64,000 nt of DNA from Gibbula magus. Taxonomy: Eukaryota; Mollusca; Gastropoda; Trochida; Trochidae. Positions 12,401 to 23,362 of the stretch are shown piece after piece. The number at the start of each line of letters is the position of its first letter. Position 1 is the first letter of the stretch. Under the pieces are notes generated by a model, which ran no database searches, was not told where the DNA came from, and saw only the letters and a list, made by a program, of their open reading frames with translations. Location of the stretch: NCBI GenBank assembly GCA_936450465.1, contig OW388293.1, positions 49,900,040-49,964,039 on the forward strand, read 5' to 3'. A program made the translations under genes and the position numbers.

Positions 12401-15400
12401 TCTATTGTTGAATAGTTTATAAAGCTGGATGTATGTCACTTTATCTAGACCTCTCTACTGCAGACCCTCCAGCCTCGTCAGCCAACGACTCGACGAGAAA
12501 AGCTGTCAGTACCCTCTTTATGTCAAATTCTTATATGGTGAGTCGTCATATCTTGTTAAACTTTTAAAAAATAGGACAATATGAAAGTATTTGGCATTTG
12601 CGAAAAGAACATCGTTGAAACCCACTGATAATAGTTGTAAGAATGGAATCTGAATAATCTGAAGAATTTTAAAATTTTGGTATAAAATATTGATAATCTC
12701 GTATTTGTGATTATTACTTTCCTGTCGCTAAGAGGTGTTTTCTTTGTCTGGTCATGTCTTTGTTAGTCTTCATGATCTCTGAAATACAACTTATTATTAT
12801 TTAGATATTCAACAAGTTCAGACAATTTGTTTGAAAATTTTGAACTATTTAACTTTTTAACAGCCCGCCCAAGGTTCGTTTGACTCTGTGAACAACAAAG
12901 ATAAAAATGGAGATAAATCGTCACAACCAAAGAGAGGCATCCAGACACATCCAGATGGTGAGTTTCCTTTTCCTAGTTTTTGTTTCTCAAAGGCTCTGCC
13001 AAAAATCATGTTCATATTCCCTCATACCAAAAGACGTTAAAAGATGGGAGTTGTTGCTTCCTTGCTTGGCGCTCAACATTATATAGATAGAACAACGCTT
13101 GAACTGGCGCTGGCCTGTGGCTGCCGGGTGCAAAATGCACAAACCAAATTTCCTATGTACTTTGTATTGCGGACAATAAAGTGTTATTATTATTATTATT
13201 AAGATTTGTCAGCTTATCTCTTTGAGAGAAATGTTGAACATGTATTCAAGCATAAGTGCAATACTACTCTGCAGAAACACCAGCTGTCATGGTAAAGTTT
13301 GAATACTTAGTAGCACTAGTTTATAAACACAGCTTTCAATGCAGCATTTCAGTAGGCAATCAGTTGTTAAACAGGTAATCTCTTTTGATGTGTTGTGTAT
13401 CACGTTGGCGATTATACTTCTGGGAGAAAGCATGCAATATCAATATTTCTATGAATTGCAGTGAAACCTGCAAGTATCGCCTGCAAGCTTTGGCTGCAGC
13501 TGCTTGTGGTCCTGCACATGATTTCAGAGTATCAATTTATCTAAATCATACTGCATTCAGAGAAGTTCTCTTAAGAAAATTCGAACCTCTGGTGGGATTC
13601 AAACCCCAAACTCAAACTCTTGATCTGAAATTGAACACCATAACCACACTGCTACAACTTAACTAGAATATAAAGCTGTGTTATGATTAACCCAACTTTT
13701 CTCTCTCTACAGGAACAGTGTCAAATATCCCTCCTGGTATGGTCACGGATCAGTTTGGTATCGTGGGACTGTTGACGTTCATCCGATCATCAGAAAACGA
13801 GCCAAACTTGGTAGCGCTAGCACCGGGAATTGACCTCACGACCCTCGGGCTCAATCTCAACTCACCAGAGTAAGTACTCGATTTGTCAATATTTCATTTA
13901 AGAAACTGCAGATCAGAGTACATTCTTACATACTTATGTTAAAAGCAGCTATATATATATATATGAACCGTTTAAAAATATCCCATTCCTTACTGAAACA
14001 GCACACACTTTGAAAACAAAATATTATGATGATAGGATGATACTTGTTGGGCAGTTAGATTTGCGTAGGATGAACGATTCGTAGAGTAGTTAGATAAGAG
14101 GTGTCTTTGGCAATGTGTGATAATTGGTTTCTATGATAATCTGTGATAAGAGGTGTTTGATAATTTGTGAGAAGAGGTGTTTGTGATAATCTGTGATAAG
14201 AGGTGTCTGCCGTGAAGAGGTGTCTTTCATAAGAGTTGTCTGAGGGTAGTGGTATAAGACAAGAAGGATAAGTAAATTGATAGATGATTTCTACACGGTG
14301 GGTAATTGCCTCCAGTACGACCATCCTCTACTGCTTATAGTGCTGTGTTCAAATTTAAGAATGTACTTCTTAAGCAAATACTTACAATGTTCTCGATTTG
14401 ATAAGGATAAGCTGAATAGTTTGTTTTCGAGCAGGATCATTTGTTTTAGAATTAATCTTAATCTTGTTCACGGAGTAGTGGTAGATGTGTTTGGTTCATT
14501 TCTCATAGGATCATTTAGTGTCCATTATATTCAGAGACTCTTCATAAACATTTTGGTGTCTCGAACAAACTTGTATTCTTGTTTCTCTATCATTTAGTGT
14601 ATGACTTTGGCTGATTTGCTGAGGGTTAGTTCTTGTCTTTTGTTTTTTGGTATATGTGCTTCTATGTCAATGTTTTTTGGAAAGTATGTATCTGATTATC
14701 ATGTAATGAATTAAGAAGGTAAAATAGTTGATATCAAATAGAAGCATCTAAAAATTTGAAGACAGAAATTTAAAAAAAAAAAATTTGGCATTTTAAAATA
14801 AAGGTTTATTTTGTTTTTCAATTCTGAAGGTTCACTATGATTTATCATGATTTCTGCAAGCCCTTCGTGTTTCACCTCACAATATAGAAAACACTGTATG
14901 TGCAAATACTCAACAACGTATATACTTGTGTACTTTGTGTAAATAACAATTATGAAAAGACGAAGCAATAACTGTTTACATCTCATTGCATCACAAATCA
15001 CTCTTTTCGTTATTTGCACAATCTGTTCATTTTCAATATATGATTCTTTTTTGTCTAAACTTTCTTTGTCTATTATGACATACATGGAAAGAAATTATTT
15101 CATAACGAAAAAGTATCATAAACTTTCTACTGCATTTATATGATTACAATGTTAACATGTTTGATTAAATGGTAAGCACATGTAAACCATAACGATGCAT
15201 TATTTGATTGGAACTGTGATGTATGTATGTATTCATGTATGTATTGCCACGGATCCACATTGACCATCCACTTCTATTTCTCTGTGCAGCTCTAAGAGGT
15301 AGGACCACTTGAGTGTTGGAATGCTAGACCGACTTTCTCCTCCTCCTCCTCCTCCTCCTCCTCATCCTCCCAGCACCCCTTGCTATATGTCTATGTGCCG

Positions 15401-18400
15401 CTCACCTTCGCACCGACTAACACAGCCCTCCTGTTTGCGTTTGCTATGCACCCACCGCCCTTCCAACTGTTCTTGTCTCACTTTGTGTATCTCATCTGTA
15501 TCTCACTTTGTGTATCTTATCTGTATCTCAATGTATCCCACTTTGTGTATCTCATCTGTATCTCACTTTTATCTCACTCTATGTATCTCACTGTATTTTA
15601 CTTTACGATCTAACCCTTTGTATCTTATATGTTTCTTAATTTATGTATCTCATCTGTATCTATCTAACCTTCTGTATCTCACTTTGTGTATCTCATCTGT
15701 GTCTCACTTTGTGTATCTCATCTGTGTCTCACTTTGTGTATCTCATTTCTGTCTCACTTTGTGTATCTCATCTGTATCTCACTTTATGTATCTCATGTTG
15801 TGTATCTCACTGTTTCTCACTTTGTATATCTCACTGTTTCTCACTTTGTATATCTCAATTTATCTCACTTTGGGTATCTCACTGTATCTCACTTTGTGTA
15901 TCCCACTTTGTGTATCCCATCTGTATCTCACTGAATCTCACTGTATCCCATCTGTATCTCACTAAATCTCACTGTATCCCACTGTATCTCATCTGTATCT
16001 CATCTTTCTCACTTGGTGTATCTCGTTTTGTGCATGTCATATCTTTGATCACCTCATGTATTCAATCTCTATCGCTTTTGAAGGATCTCTTCTTACTAAG
16101 TGTATCTCATCTGATCTTCTATATCTCATCTGTTTCTCTATGTGTATCTCACCTCTCACTTTGTGTATCATCTCATCTTGTGTTTCTTACTCCTTCATAT
16201 AAGATAAACACGAAAATTTGGTTTAAAACCCACATGTATCTCATCTCTACTTGTTTTTCTCATCTCATCATATCTCTACTTCTGTATCTTATCTCTACTT
16301 GTATCATACTTATATCATCTGGAGTCTCTTATGTATCTCATATTTTATATCTCATCTTTATTTGTATATCTCATCTCATAAGTCTCATTTCGCCTTGCCA
16401 ATCTCATTTCGCCTTGTCAATATCATCTTACTTTGTCAATCTTGTCTCACCAGATGTTTCCCATCTCTCCTTGTCAATCTCGTCTCATTTTGTCAATCTT
16501 GTCTCACCATCTATCTTGTTTACCTAATGTTTCTTATCTCACCTTGTCAATCTTGTCTCATCTCATGTATCTCATCTTACTTTGTCAATCTAGTCTCACT
16601 TTGTCAATATCATCTCACCTCATGTTTCTCATCTCACCTTGTCAATCTCGTTTCACCTCATGTTTCTCATCTTGCCTTGTCAATCTCATCTCACTTTGTC
16701 AATTTCATCTCACTTTGTCAATCTAATTCACCTCATGTTTCTCACCTTACCATGTCAATCTCATCTCACTTTGTAAATCTCGTTTTTCACCTCATGTTTC
16801 TCATCTCACATTGTCAATCTCATCTCACATTGTCAATCTCATCTCACCTTGTCAATCTCATATCCCTTTGTCAATCTCGTCTCAATTTTTCAATCTCATC
16901 TCACCTCATGTATCTCATTTCACTTTGTCAATCTCGTCTCACCATGTCAATCTCATCTCACCTTGTCAATCTTGTCTCACCTCATGTCAATTTCATCTCA
17001 ACTTGTGTATCTCCTCTCGTCTCGCATATCCCTTTTCATTTCGTGTATCTGTCTCACTATGTGTATCTCATCGTGTGACCTCCTATCAAGGTGTGTGTAT
17101 ACTGTGACAGGAACAGATACACTGTACTGCCCCACACTGACTCCTCCGTTACTTGTTGAAACTTTTCACTTTCTGTGTTTATTTGTAGTCAGTTCAAAGT
17201 GTTTTGTTGTTTTTAAACCCTTTAAAATCAGATAAAATTAATCCCCAATAATAAAAGCTTCATCGTAAAAAATCTAATAATTGAGACCCTAAATTATTCT
17301 TTGAGAGAAATGTCCATAAAAAAAAAAATCCAGTTTCATGATATTTAAGGATATTTTAAATGTGATATTTTTATTACCTGATTGGATTACCTCCAAAATT
17401 CCAAATATATAGATATTGTGTGTTTAGGAAACCCACCTTGTGCTCCTTCTGTATGTAACGTAAAACTGCTTTGTCCATTTATAGATATGTTGTAATAATT
17501 AAAAACATTCATTGAATATCCCAAAAATAATGCTTTACTTTTGAAAATTTTGTAAGGACAAACGCCAAGTTTAGAAATCTTTGACATGAAAATGAATTAA
17601 TAAAATCTGCAGAGTTGCTAACATGGCAGTGATCGTCTGATCCCAGTTATCTAAATGACGCTATGTAGCCAGTCTACTGTCATCAAAGTTATTTCTTGAA
17701 GCTTCTCTCTAGTAGAGCTAGACTAGTTTTCTAATATGCACTTGTTATACTTTACTTGGTATTCATTTTGGTGGTTTGTGTTAACACTATTTAATGTTGT
17801 AGCTGTTGCTGTTCTAAGATCACAGTAGAGTTCAGTTTGACTTTCTTTGGGTTTTAAAGTTAGTTGAAGGGCATTGATGTGAAATGGTTTAAACTGGTGT
17901 TTTGAAGACTTACTGAATTCTAGCTCCTGTGGTCTGATCACTTACCTTCTTGTGTATCTGGGGAGGTGTGTTAATAATGTGCATGGTGGTTATGTAGTAA
18001 AGCTAAGTTCAGGTAAAGTTCAAGCTAAGTTCTGGTAAAGTTCAAGCTAAGTTAAAGCAGATGGGTTTCTGTGAAAGAGTAGGACAGTGTGCTTATATAG
18101 ACTTCTCAAAATTACCCTCAACATAAATTTATTTTACATATCTGATATTTTCAAATTTAACCTCACTCCTCTCCTGTGAAAATTGTTCGTAAAATCACAA
18201 TTTCAGATTAGATATAATGGCAGGTTCTGCTAGTTCCATACATCTCTTAGTTTTCTAGTTAATAATTGTGTATGAGTGTATATATGTAAGACACTGCTAA
18301 CGGTGTATGTTGTTGTTTCAGGAACCTGTACAGTACGTTTCAGTCCCCGTGGGCAGATGCTCCTTGTAGGACACAAGATATAGGTCAGTAGATCATCATT

Positions 18401-20439
18401 ACACATTGTACATTGTTACTCACCTGTTGAAAATATCACGGTTTAATAAATCTACTGTGTTATTACATTTAGTGTAATAACATTGCGTGCTTTCAATTGA
18501 CATGACGTCATAATGGTTAAAACATGACATCACAATATCAGCGTCACGATCGCAATGAAGTTTGTCCCATTTATTGACAAGTTCTTGCAACTTATTCAGC
18601 GCGTAATAAATAAAATACTAAACTTGGTACCAAATAACATATTTATGAAACTTGTGATGGTATCGGTATCTAACTCGCTTTTGCTCGTTAAATACCAGAC
18701 CATTCACTCGTTTCATAAATATGTTATTAAACGGGACATGGTTTAGTATTCTCTATTTATACTTATGTATGATGAATGTTGTATTCATTTAAATTGTACC
18801 AGTTTCATAACATTGATAATAAAGATGAATAAAACTACATTCAGACCCCGTTTATTCGTACAATTTGGTTACAGTTTAGAATCATCCGGAAAGAGAGTCA
18901 TGTGGTTAAGCGAATCATCATTTGCAAAGAAACGCTTGTGCAAAGAGAAGATTTGAAATACTACCATGTAGATGGCCGGTTTCTGTATATATAGGGTCTG
19001 GGTTAACGAGGTCTAACTGTAAATGATAATGTTTGCCTTTAATTTGTCTGTGGGAAGGTCTGTGAACACATTTGAAACTTGGAATTTCACTTTTAGCTAC
19101 GACACACTCAAACTCACTTTCCTCAGGAGCATATAACTTATGGTACAGGATGTTTAATTGCTTATTCATTCTTCAAGGGAAGAGAAATACTCTAGAAGGC
19201 AGCAATAAACCTCAAATGTTGTCCTCAATTTACAGTCATAACTTAATTATTAGATTCTTCCAATTGTTTTTGATGAATTCTTTCTTGATGAACACGTCTG
19301 TTTAGATTCACAACATATATACAACAAGTTACATTTCTCTTGTCTTCCCCTCCCAGATTTCCATGTGCCTGCAGAGTATCTGACAAACATCTTCATCAGG
19401 GAAAAGGTGAGATAACGAAGACATGACATGGTCACCAAATTGACCGGTATCAATGGATTAGATCAACAATACCTGACACTCTATTTGAAGAAAATCCATC
19501 AAATGGTTGTCCCAGTATCCAGCAATCTCTAATATGATCTTTAAAATTGTTAACTCTGGGGGCTCTTTTTCAATATTTAATGAAACAACTCTCTTTCAAT
19601 AGAGTGAAGTATTTCTGAGTGTAAGTATCTCTGTTCCCTGCAGCTGGCTCCTATCAAACTAAACCGGTATGGAGAAGATCTCCTCTTCTTCCTCTTCTAC
19701 ATGAACGGAGGCGATGTGTTGCAGCTTGCCGCAGCCGCAGAACTGTGAGTATTTCAACTATTCCAAGCCATGCTATATCCCGGATTGAAAATACATTAAC
19801 ATTTTATACTGAAAGAAGAGAAAGCAAACTGGATGCAGGTATAGATCACTGTAAGACTCTCACTTTTGATTTGATTTCTCCCTGATAGTTCAAACAGACT
19901 ATAACAATACAGCTGAACAGACTGCAGAACACCCTGCTATAAATAGATGAAGCTTGGGCTGTGATGCATGAGAGGCCTGCTCCTTTATATTTACCAAAGT
20001 TTGTCCTGAACGTCTAGTACAAGCGCAATGAAATGAATGGCTCTGAACACTGTTCTGGGCGTGCGGAACATGTACCATTGCTGTGCGGCTTGCACCACCT
20101 ATTTCAAGGGAACATGTTCCGCACGCCCAGAACAGTGTTCGGAGACACTCCATTGACACTACCGGTAGACAGATCTAAACGCTCTCATCTCTCTGCTTCA
20201 GACACAGTCGAGAATGGAGGTACCACAAGGAAGAGCGAGTGTGGATGACGCGAGCGCCAGGGATGGATCCCATCGTCAAAACAAACACATACGAACGGGG
20301 AACATACTACTTCTTTGACGCACAGAACTGGCGGAAGGTGGCAAAAGAGTTTCACTTGGAGTATGACAAGTTGGAAGAGAGGCCCACTTTACCCCCCACT
20401 CTTCATCACAACCCAAACCAGCCGCTAGTAGCTCATTAA
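3497..20439 (+). CDS. CNOT2: CCR4-NOT transcription complex subunit 2 (CNOT2), 17 coding exons
   Basis: CNOT2 is a scaffold subunit of the CCR4-NOT deadenylase. With CNOT3 it packs onto the CNOT1 C-terminus and helps recruit mRNAs for poly(A) removal. Coding exons: 3497-3600, 6399-6434, 8626-8728, 9113-9181, 9617-9674, 10154-10286, 10725-10823, 11111-11166, 11448-11549, 11869-11952, 12464-12537, 12864-12957, 13713-13869, 18322-18383, 19357-19406, 19644-19744, 20202-20439. They join in frame to 1620 nt (539 aa), against 540 aa in human. The N-terminal half is low-complexity and rich in Gly, Ser, Gln and Asn. Conserved short motifs LDLSEFPSL (about 228-236) and EEFPALPG (about 271-278) follow. 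The NOT-box domain (about 338-539) has GMVTDQFG, DLTTLGLNLNSPENLY, YGEDLLFFLFYMNGGDVLQ, TNTYERGTYYFFD and KVAKEFHLEYDKLEERP, nearly as in vertebrates. The start has G at -3 and G at +4. Exon 11 has in-frame tandem acceptors and donors, and a possible 9-nt microexon lies in intron 13. Confidence 0.96.
3979..4600. mobile_element. TIR element in CNOT2 intron 1
   Basis: CCTTTACACTACGACCAA (3981-3998) is matched in inverse by TTGGTCCTAGTGTGAAGGG (4580-4598) with a few differences. The interior of about 580 bp is AT-rich and shows no transposase. I infer a non-autonomous DNA transposon. Confidence 0.55.
4833..5221. mobile_element. foldback element with about 110-bp arms (CNOT2 intron 1)
   Basis: The left arm (4833-4943) and right arm (5111-5221) are reverse complements with roughly 88 percent identity by eye, separated by a loop of about 170 bp. 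Shared blocks include CTCGGTTACCCATGG, TATATATGCTCCGTTACTCT and AAATTACCCGCCCTTGGCC. The long arms would give a strong hairpin in the pre-mRNA. It has the architecture of a foldback MITE. Confidence 0.8.
8152..8264. mobile_element. short MITE, same family as 923-1286
   Basis: Ends TTAAAGGCACAGTAGCACC (8152-8170) and GTGCTACAGCACCTTTAA (8247-8264) form an imperfect inverted repeat about 113 bp end to end, inside CNOT2 intron 2. The shared TTAAAGG and CAGTAGCAC blocks link it to the element at 923-1286. Confidence 0.55.
8463..8517 (+). repeat. diverged GCCGCTAATGG / ACTCACTC repeat end
   Basis: This is a degraded copy of the repeat end that reads GCCGCTAATGGCTGCAATAC, then GCGGCGTTAAAC, then AATAACTCACTCACTC in better copies. 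It matches the 3' end of the SINE at 33974-34283, so I take these as 3'-end fragments of that SINE family. Confidence 0.5.
9289..9350 (+). repeat. SINE 3'-end fragment (GCCGCTAATGG ... ACTCACTC)
   Basis: A well-preserved copy of the GCCGCTAATGG, TGCCGAAGTGGCGTTAAAC and AACTCACTCACTCAC module in CNOT2 intron 4. The ends are sharp on the 3' side and vague on the 5' side, as expected for 5'-truncated retroposition. Confidence 0.6.
12100..12345. repeat. 21-bp minisatellite in CNOT2 intron 10
   Basis: About eleven tandem units of AAATGTAATAATTGTAATGAC, with a variant ATGTACTAAGTGTAATGAC, lie just upstream of exon 11. Because 21 is a multiple of three, the array stays open in some frames and mimics MTNVIIV peptide repeats. 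Those frames are not genes. Confidence 0.9.
13061..13201 (+). mobile_element. probable non-LTR retrotransposon 3' end
   Basis: The stretch ends with GGACAATAAAGTGTTATTATT and further ATT units. This is the style of tail left by CR1/RTE-like LINEs and their SINEs. A similar ATT tail closes the SINE at 46984-47295. No reverse-transcriptase coding is present. Confidence 0.45.
13375..13670 (-). mobile_element. degenerate tRNA-SINE copy
   Basis: On the minus strand a box-B-like stretch (GTTTGAATCCC) is followed by blocks seen in the SINE at 33974-34283, including a version of GCAGGTTTCACTGCAAT. Divergence is high and the boundaries are approximate. Confidence 0.4.
14085..14235. repeat. tandem repeat, GTGATAAGAGGTGT units
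   Basis: Five or six imperfect units of GATAAGAGGTGTTTGTGATAATCT type lie in CNOT2 intron 13. Confidence 0.75.
15290..15298 (+). other. candidate 9-nt microexon in CNOT2
   Basis: CTCTAAGAG is preceded by a pyrimidine-rich acceptor (CTTCTATTTCTCTGTGCAG) and followed by a usable donor (GTAGGA). It falls between exon 13, which ends in phase 2, and exon 14. Its nine bases keep frame and would replace Glu of the SPENLY motif with Asp-Ser-Lys-Arg. The Asn-Leu that follows is kept. This is inference from splice signals only. Confidence 0.3.
15330..15368. repeat. (CCT)n microsatellite
   Basis: Ten or so CCT units with one CAT interruption lie directly before the large pyrimidine-rich array. Confidence 0.9.
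15470..17080 (+). repeat. 1.6-kb TCTCAY-rich satellite in CNOT2 intron 13
   Basis: The first part repeats variants of TCACTTTGTGTATCTCATCTG. The second part (from about 16370) repeats TCATCTCACCTTGTCAATC. The plus strand is almost purine-poor and lacks stop codons over long stretches in all three frames, which produces open frames of 218, 294 and 275 codons. Their products are only Ser/Leu/Ile/Val/His/Cys repeats, so I treat this as non-coding satellite. Confidence 0.93.
18000..18056. repeat. short tandem repeat, AAGCTAAGTTCTGGTAAAGTTC
   Basis: Two and a half units of about 22 bp lie in CNOT2 intron 13. Confidence 0.8.
18614..18750. mobile_element. 137-bp inverted-repeat element (CNOT2 intron 14)
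   Basis: AATACTAAACTTGGTACC through ATTTATGAAAC (18614-18651) is matched in inverse by GTTTCATAAATATGTTATT through GGTTTAGTATT (18710-18750). Small insertions separate the blocks. It is MITE-like with no coding capacity. Confidence 0.6.
20045..20140. repeat. perfect 29-bp inverted repeat in CNOT2 intron 16
   Basis: The arms 20045-20073 and 20112-20140 are exact reverse complements (GAACACTGTTCTGGGCGTGC and the following nine bases), separated by 38 nt. Flanking bases extend the pairing imperfectly. It sits 61 nt upstream of the last coding exon, so the hairpin would form close to that 3' splice site. Confidence 0.9.
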
Positions 20440-23283
20440 CAGTGTCATCTCACTCCTACAGAGGTCTGTCTGCCTCGACTCGAACTCTCCGACTCTCAAC
20501 AAGCTAGAGTCGTCTCCCTTTATTTGTTCATTGTAAATACAACATCTGTCATATCTATGTATAAAGTGTTTGTCCTTTCTTTGACAATGTTTTGACGTCA
20601 TGTGGTTTGAAGTGCAACAGTCCCAAAGTAGAGGAGGACTCTAAATATGCTTTCTGGTTCTACTCTCTAACAGTGGGATGGATGTTGGTGGCAATGAGAC
20701 ATGTTCACATTAGAGGTCAACGGTCAAGGTCATGAGTTCTGAAATCACTAAAATAATCCTTGAACAACGATAACTTACAAAAGAATAATCTGAATTATGC
20801 AATCAGACTCTTATTGGTATATATCAACTATGGAGGAAGGCCAAGATTTGAAAAGGTTTTCATTAAAATCTGTCAAAGGTCAAGGTCAAAGCGAGGTCAC
20901 GACTGAAGCATGCATTTCTGAAAAAGCCTTATTTCAACTATTAACACTTTGAATCAATACATAATTGTTATACACAATGAAAAATTATCATTGATTTTGT
21001 GACCTTGAAGGTCAAAGGTGACCCCAGTGATGATTCAACTTGTTAGTAATAACTCGAATAATGAAAACAAAGTTGTTAAAAAATATTCCCATTTTATTGA
21101 TGCTGACGAGAAGGCGGAAAAGGGAAAGACGAGACCCTAAGTTTCGGGACTGCTCTGCTTTTGCGGTGTCCCGCAAACGCTCATCTCGTTAATAACTCCA
21201 ATGATAAAAAAGTTTTTTATATAAATTTGCCCATTTTATTGTGGCAGTGAAGAAGGTGGAACAGAGAAAGGCAAGACTCTCAGTTTAGGGACTGCTCAGC
21301 AAACACTTATGAAGTTGATATCAGATGTCATTTGGTGTTGCACATGTATTTAGTAATATCTTCAAAAACGTTATATTCTATGTATGAGATTGAATAATTC
21401 AAGCTGTATGGGAGTAATGATTTTATAACTTATTCAATTGTACACACTGCCCTTGATCAAGTGAAAATTTCTGAGATTGTGAATTAATTGCTACATTTCA
21501 GTGTTGTATCACTGGTTACAGCCCTTGAAAGCCTTGAAAGTTCCAGCTAATGCCCGTTTCACTGTTGTATATAGCCATAATGATATACAAGTGAACATTT
21601 GCATTATATCTTCATCAGGCGGTGTCAACAGAAAATTGAGAACATCCAGTATCTTACTGTATATAAGAGTATCCTCATCCCTCAATTACATTGTATACAG
21701 TATGATTAATGTGGCGGTTTCATAGATTGTATATTCCCCATAAAGATTAAATTGAGCATTGCCAAGGAATTTGCAATCGTAATCCATTCAAGTTAAAGAA
21801 CATTGCAATGTTATGTATTATGTTTTTATGTGATAGGACTTGCAAGAAAAATATCCTGGTTGGTTTGCACATGTTGTATAAACAGGTTTTCTCTTTTCAT
21901 TATCAGGTACCCGCTTTTCTTCTCATAGGGTTTCAACAAAGGTCAAACTACGATTAGAGGTTTAGTGTAAGGTACACTGGAGCGTCAGTTTGATACATAT
22001 TGCGATACAGTAACATCCTTGAAGATCTACTCAAAATTGGTTTCACTACATATTTCCAAAGTTCTATGGGACTCGCTACATGACAAAACTAAAGGCCATT
22101 GGCTCTGTAGCTCATTAATAAGTAATGTTTATCTAGAATTTTGAGACACATTTCAAATAATAAACCAGTTCTCATATGGTGACATTTTCATAAAATACAC
22201 ATTGTTCCTGGTATGTCTACACAAAATTTCATTATTCTAGCTTGACCTTTATATATTGTGTACCGAAAACACAATGTTTGACTGTCTCTGTCAAGACAAA
22301 CCAGTTAGTATTACCTGTAGATAAAATGCCTCAACTATTAACTTAACATTGGGCTTATTTACAAAAACCATTCTATCAAGGTCATAAAGAGGGTTGCACA
22401 CTAGGGCAAGTAGGGCAATAAAATTTACAAAGCTTAGTTTCCAGGCAACAAAGTTTATATTCTCAAAGTTATTGCTTCTTAGCAGTGCTAGTTGATCCTC
22501 GAGGTACCCGGTATCTTCCCACAAAATTTCTGATGAAAATGTCAAATGGGGATGGAAGCCGGCCCATGCCATAAGCCCATCTGATTTCATAAGCGAACAA
22601 GGATAAATTAATGATAAACTCCCCATTTCTTCACAATGCATATGTGAGTATACAGATAAAGCTAATCAACACAAAGGCAGTTAAAATAATTTATTCATTT
22701 GAACCAGTTTGGACAGAAAATTGGACAATCTTATTAAGTGGCCGTAGTACAGTAACTAAGCAAAATGTTTCGCAACAGAGGCCATCAAACTGTACAGGTC
22801 TTCACAATCATTCAAAACCCTAAGCATTTCTAAAACATTTTCGCAGACAATCCAAATGCCCAAAATTGTCTTTGGTGCCAATAAATAAAAACAGCACTGA
22901 TCTCTGCATCTCTTCAATATCAACCAGATTTGGATAAATCAAATTCATTGCACATACCAAGTCATTGTCAATATTGGCAGCTAACGATTTATAAAGTCCA
23001 TTGCAAAAATATACATTAAAGAAAATAAGGACAAAATCCTTGTTACCCAAATCACCAAATAACATGTTTTTAAGTTGCATTTCGTCATATGTACAGATAG
23101 GTTACTGTACAACAAAACGCATTCAAGGTCATCATTGACAGCAGTATACAGACAATCTCAATATGATCAAATCAAAGACTTGTATACCATCGGATCTAAA
23201 CATTTAATAAACGTCACAATCTTTTCAACTAATCACTGCAGAGGTGAAATTACAGAGGCATGGTCAACAAGTGAACATTCACA

Positions 23284-23362
23284 TTAAAAGGAGCACTCTG
23301 TTTCTGTTTGAATTGAAAACCACGTCAGTCCAAAAATTGCAAAGTGCTACAGCGCCTTTAAA
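23284..23362. mobile_element. very short MITE remnant, same family as 923-1286
   Basis: TTAAAAGGAGCACTC at the left and GTGCTACAGCGCCTTTAA at the right form an imperfect inverted repeat of 79 bp end to end. Confidence 0.45.

Noticed and set aside
11983..12439. MTNVIIV-type repeat peptides
   Set aside because: Produced by a 21-bp minisatellite between two clear CNOT2 exons.
15309..17235. Open frames of 218, 294, 275 and 128 codons on the plus strand
   Set aside because: They lie wholly in the TCTCAY satellite inside CNOT2 intron 13. Three frames are open at once and the products are low-complexity repeats.
22291..23080. Two minus-strand open frames of 116 and 86 codons between CNOT2 and SEC63
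   Set aside because: They are in different frames, show no recognisable domain and no convincing splice link. A faint resemblance of the second to the C-terminal tail of LINE proteins was too weak to call.
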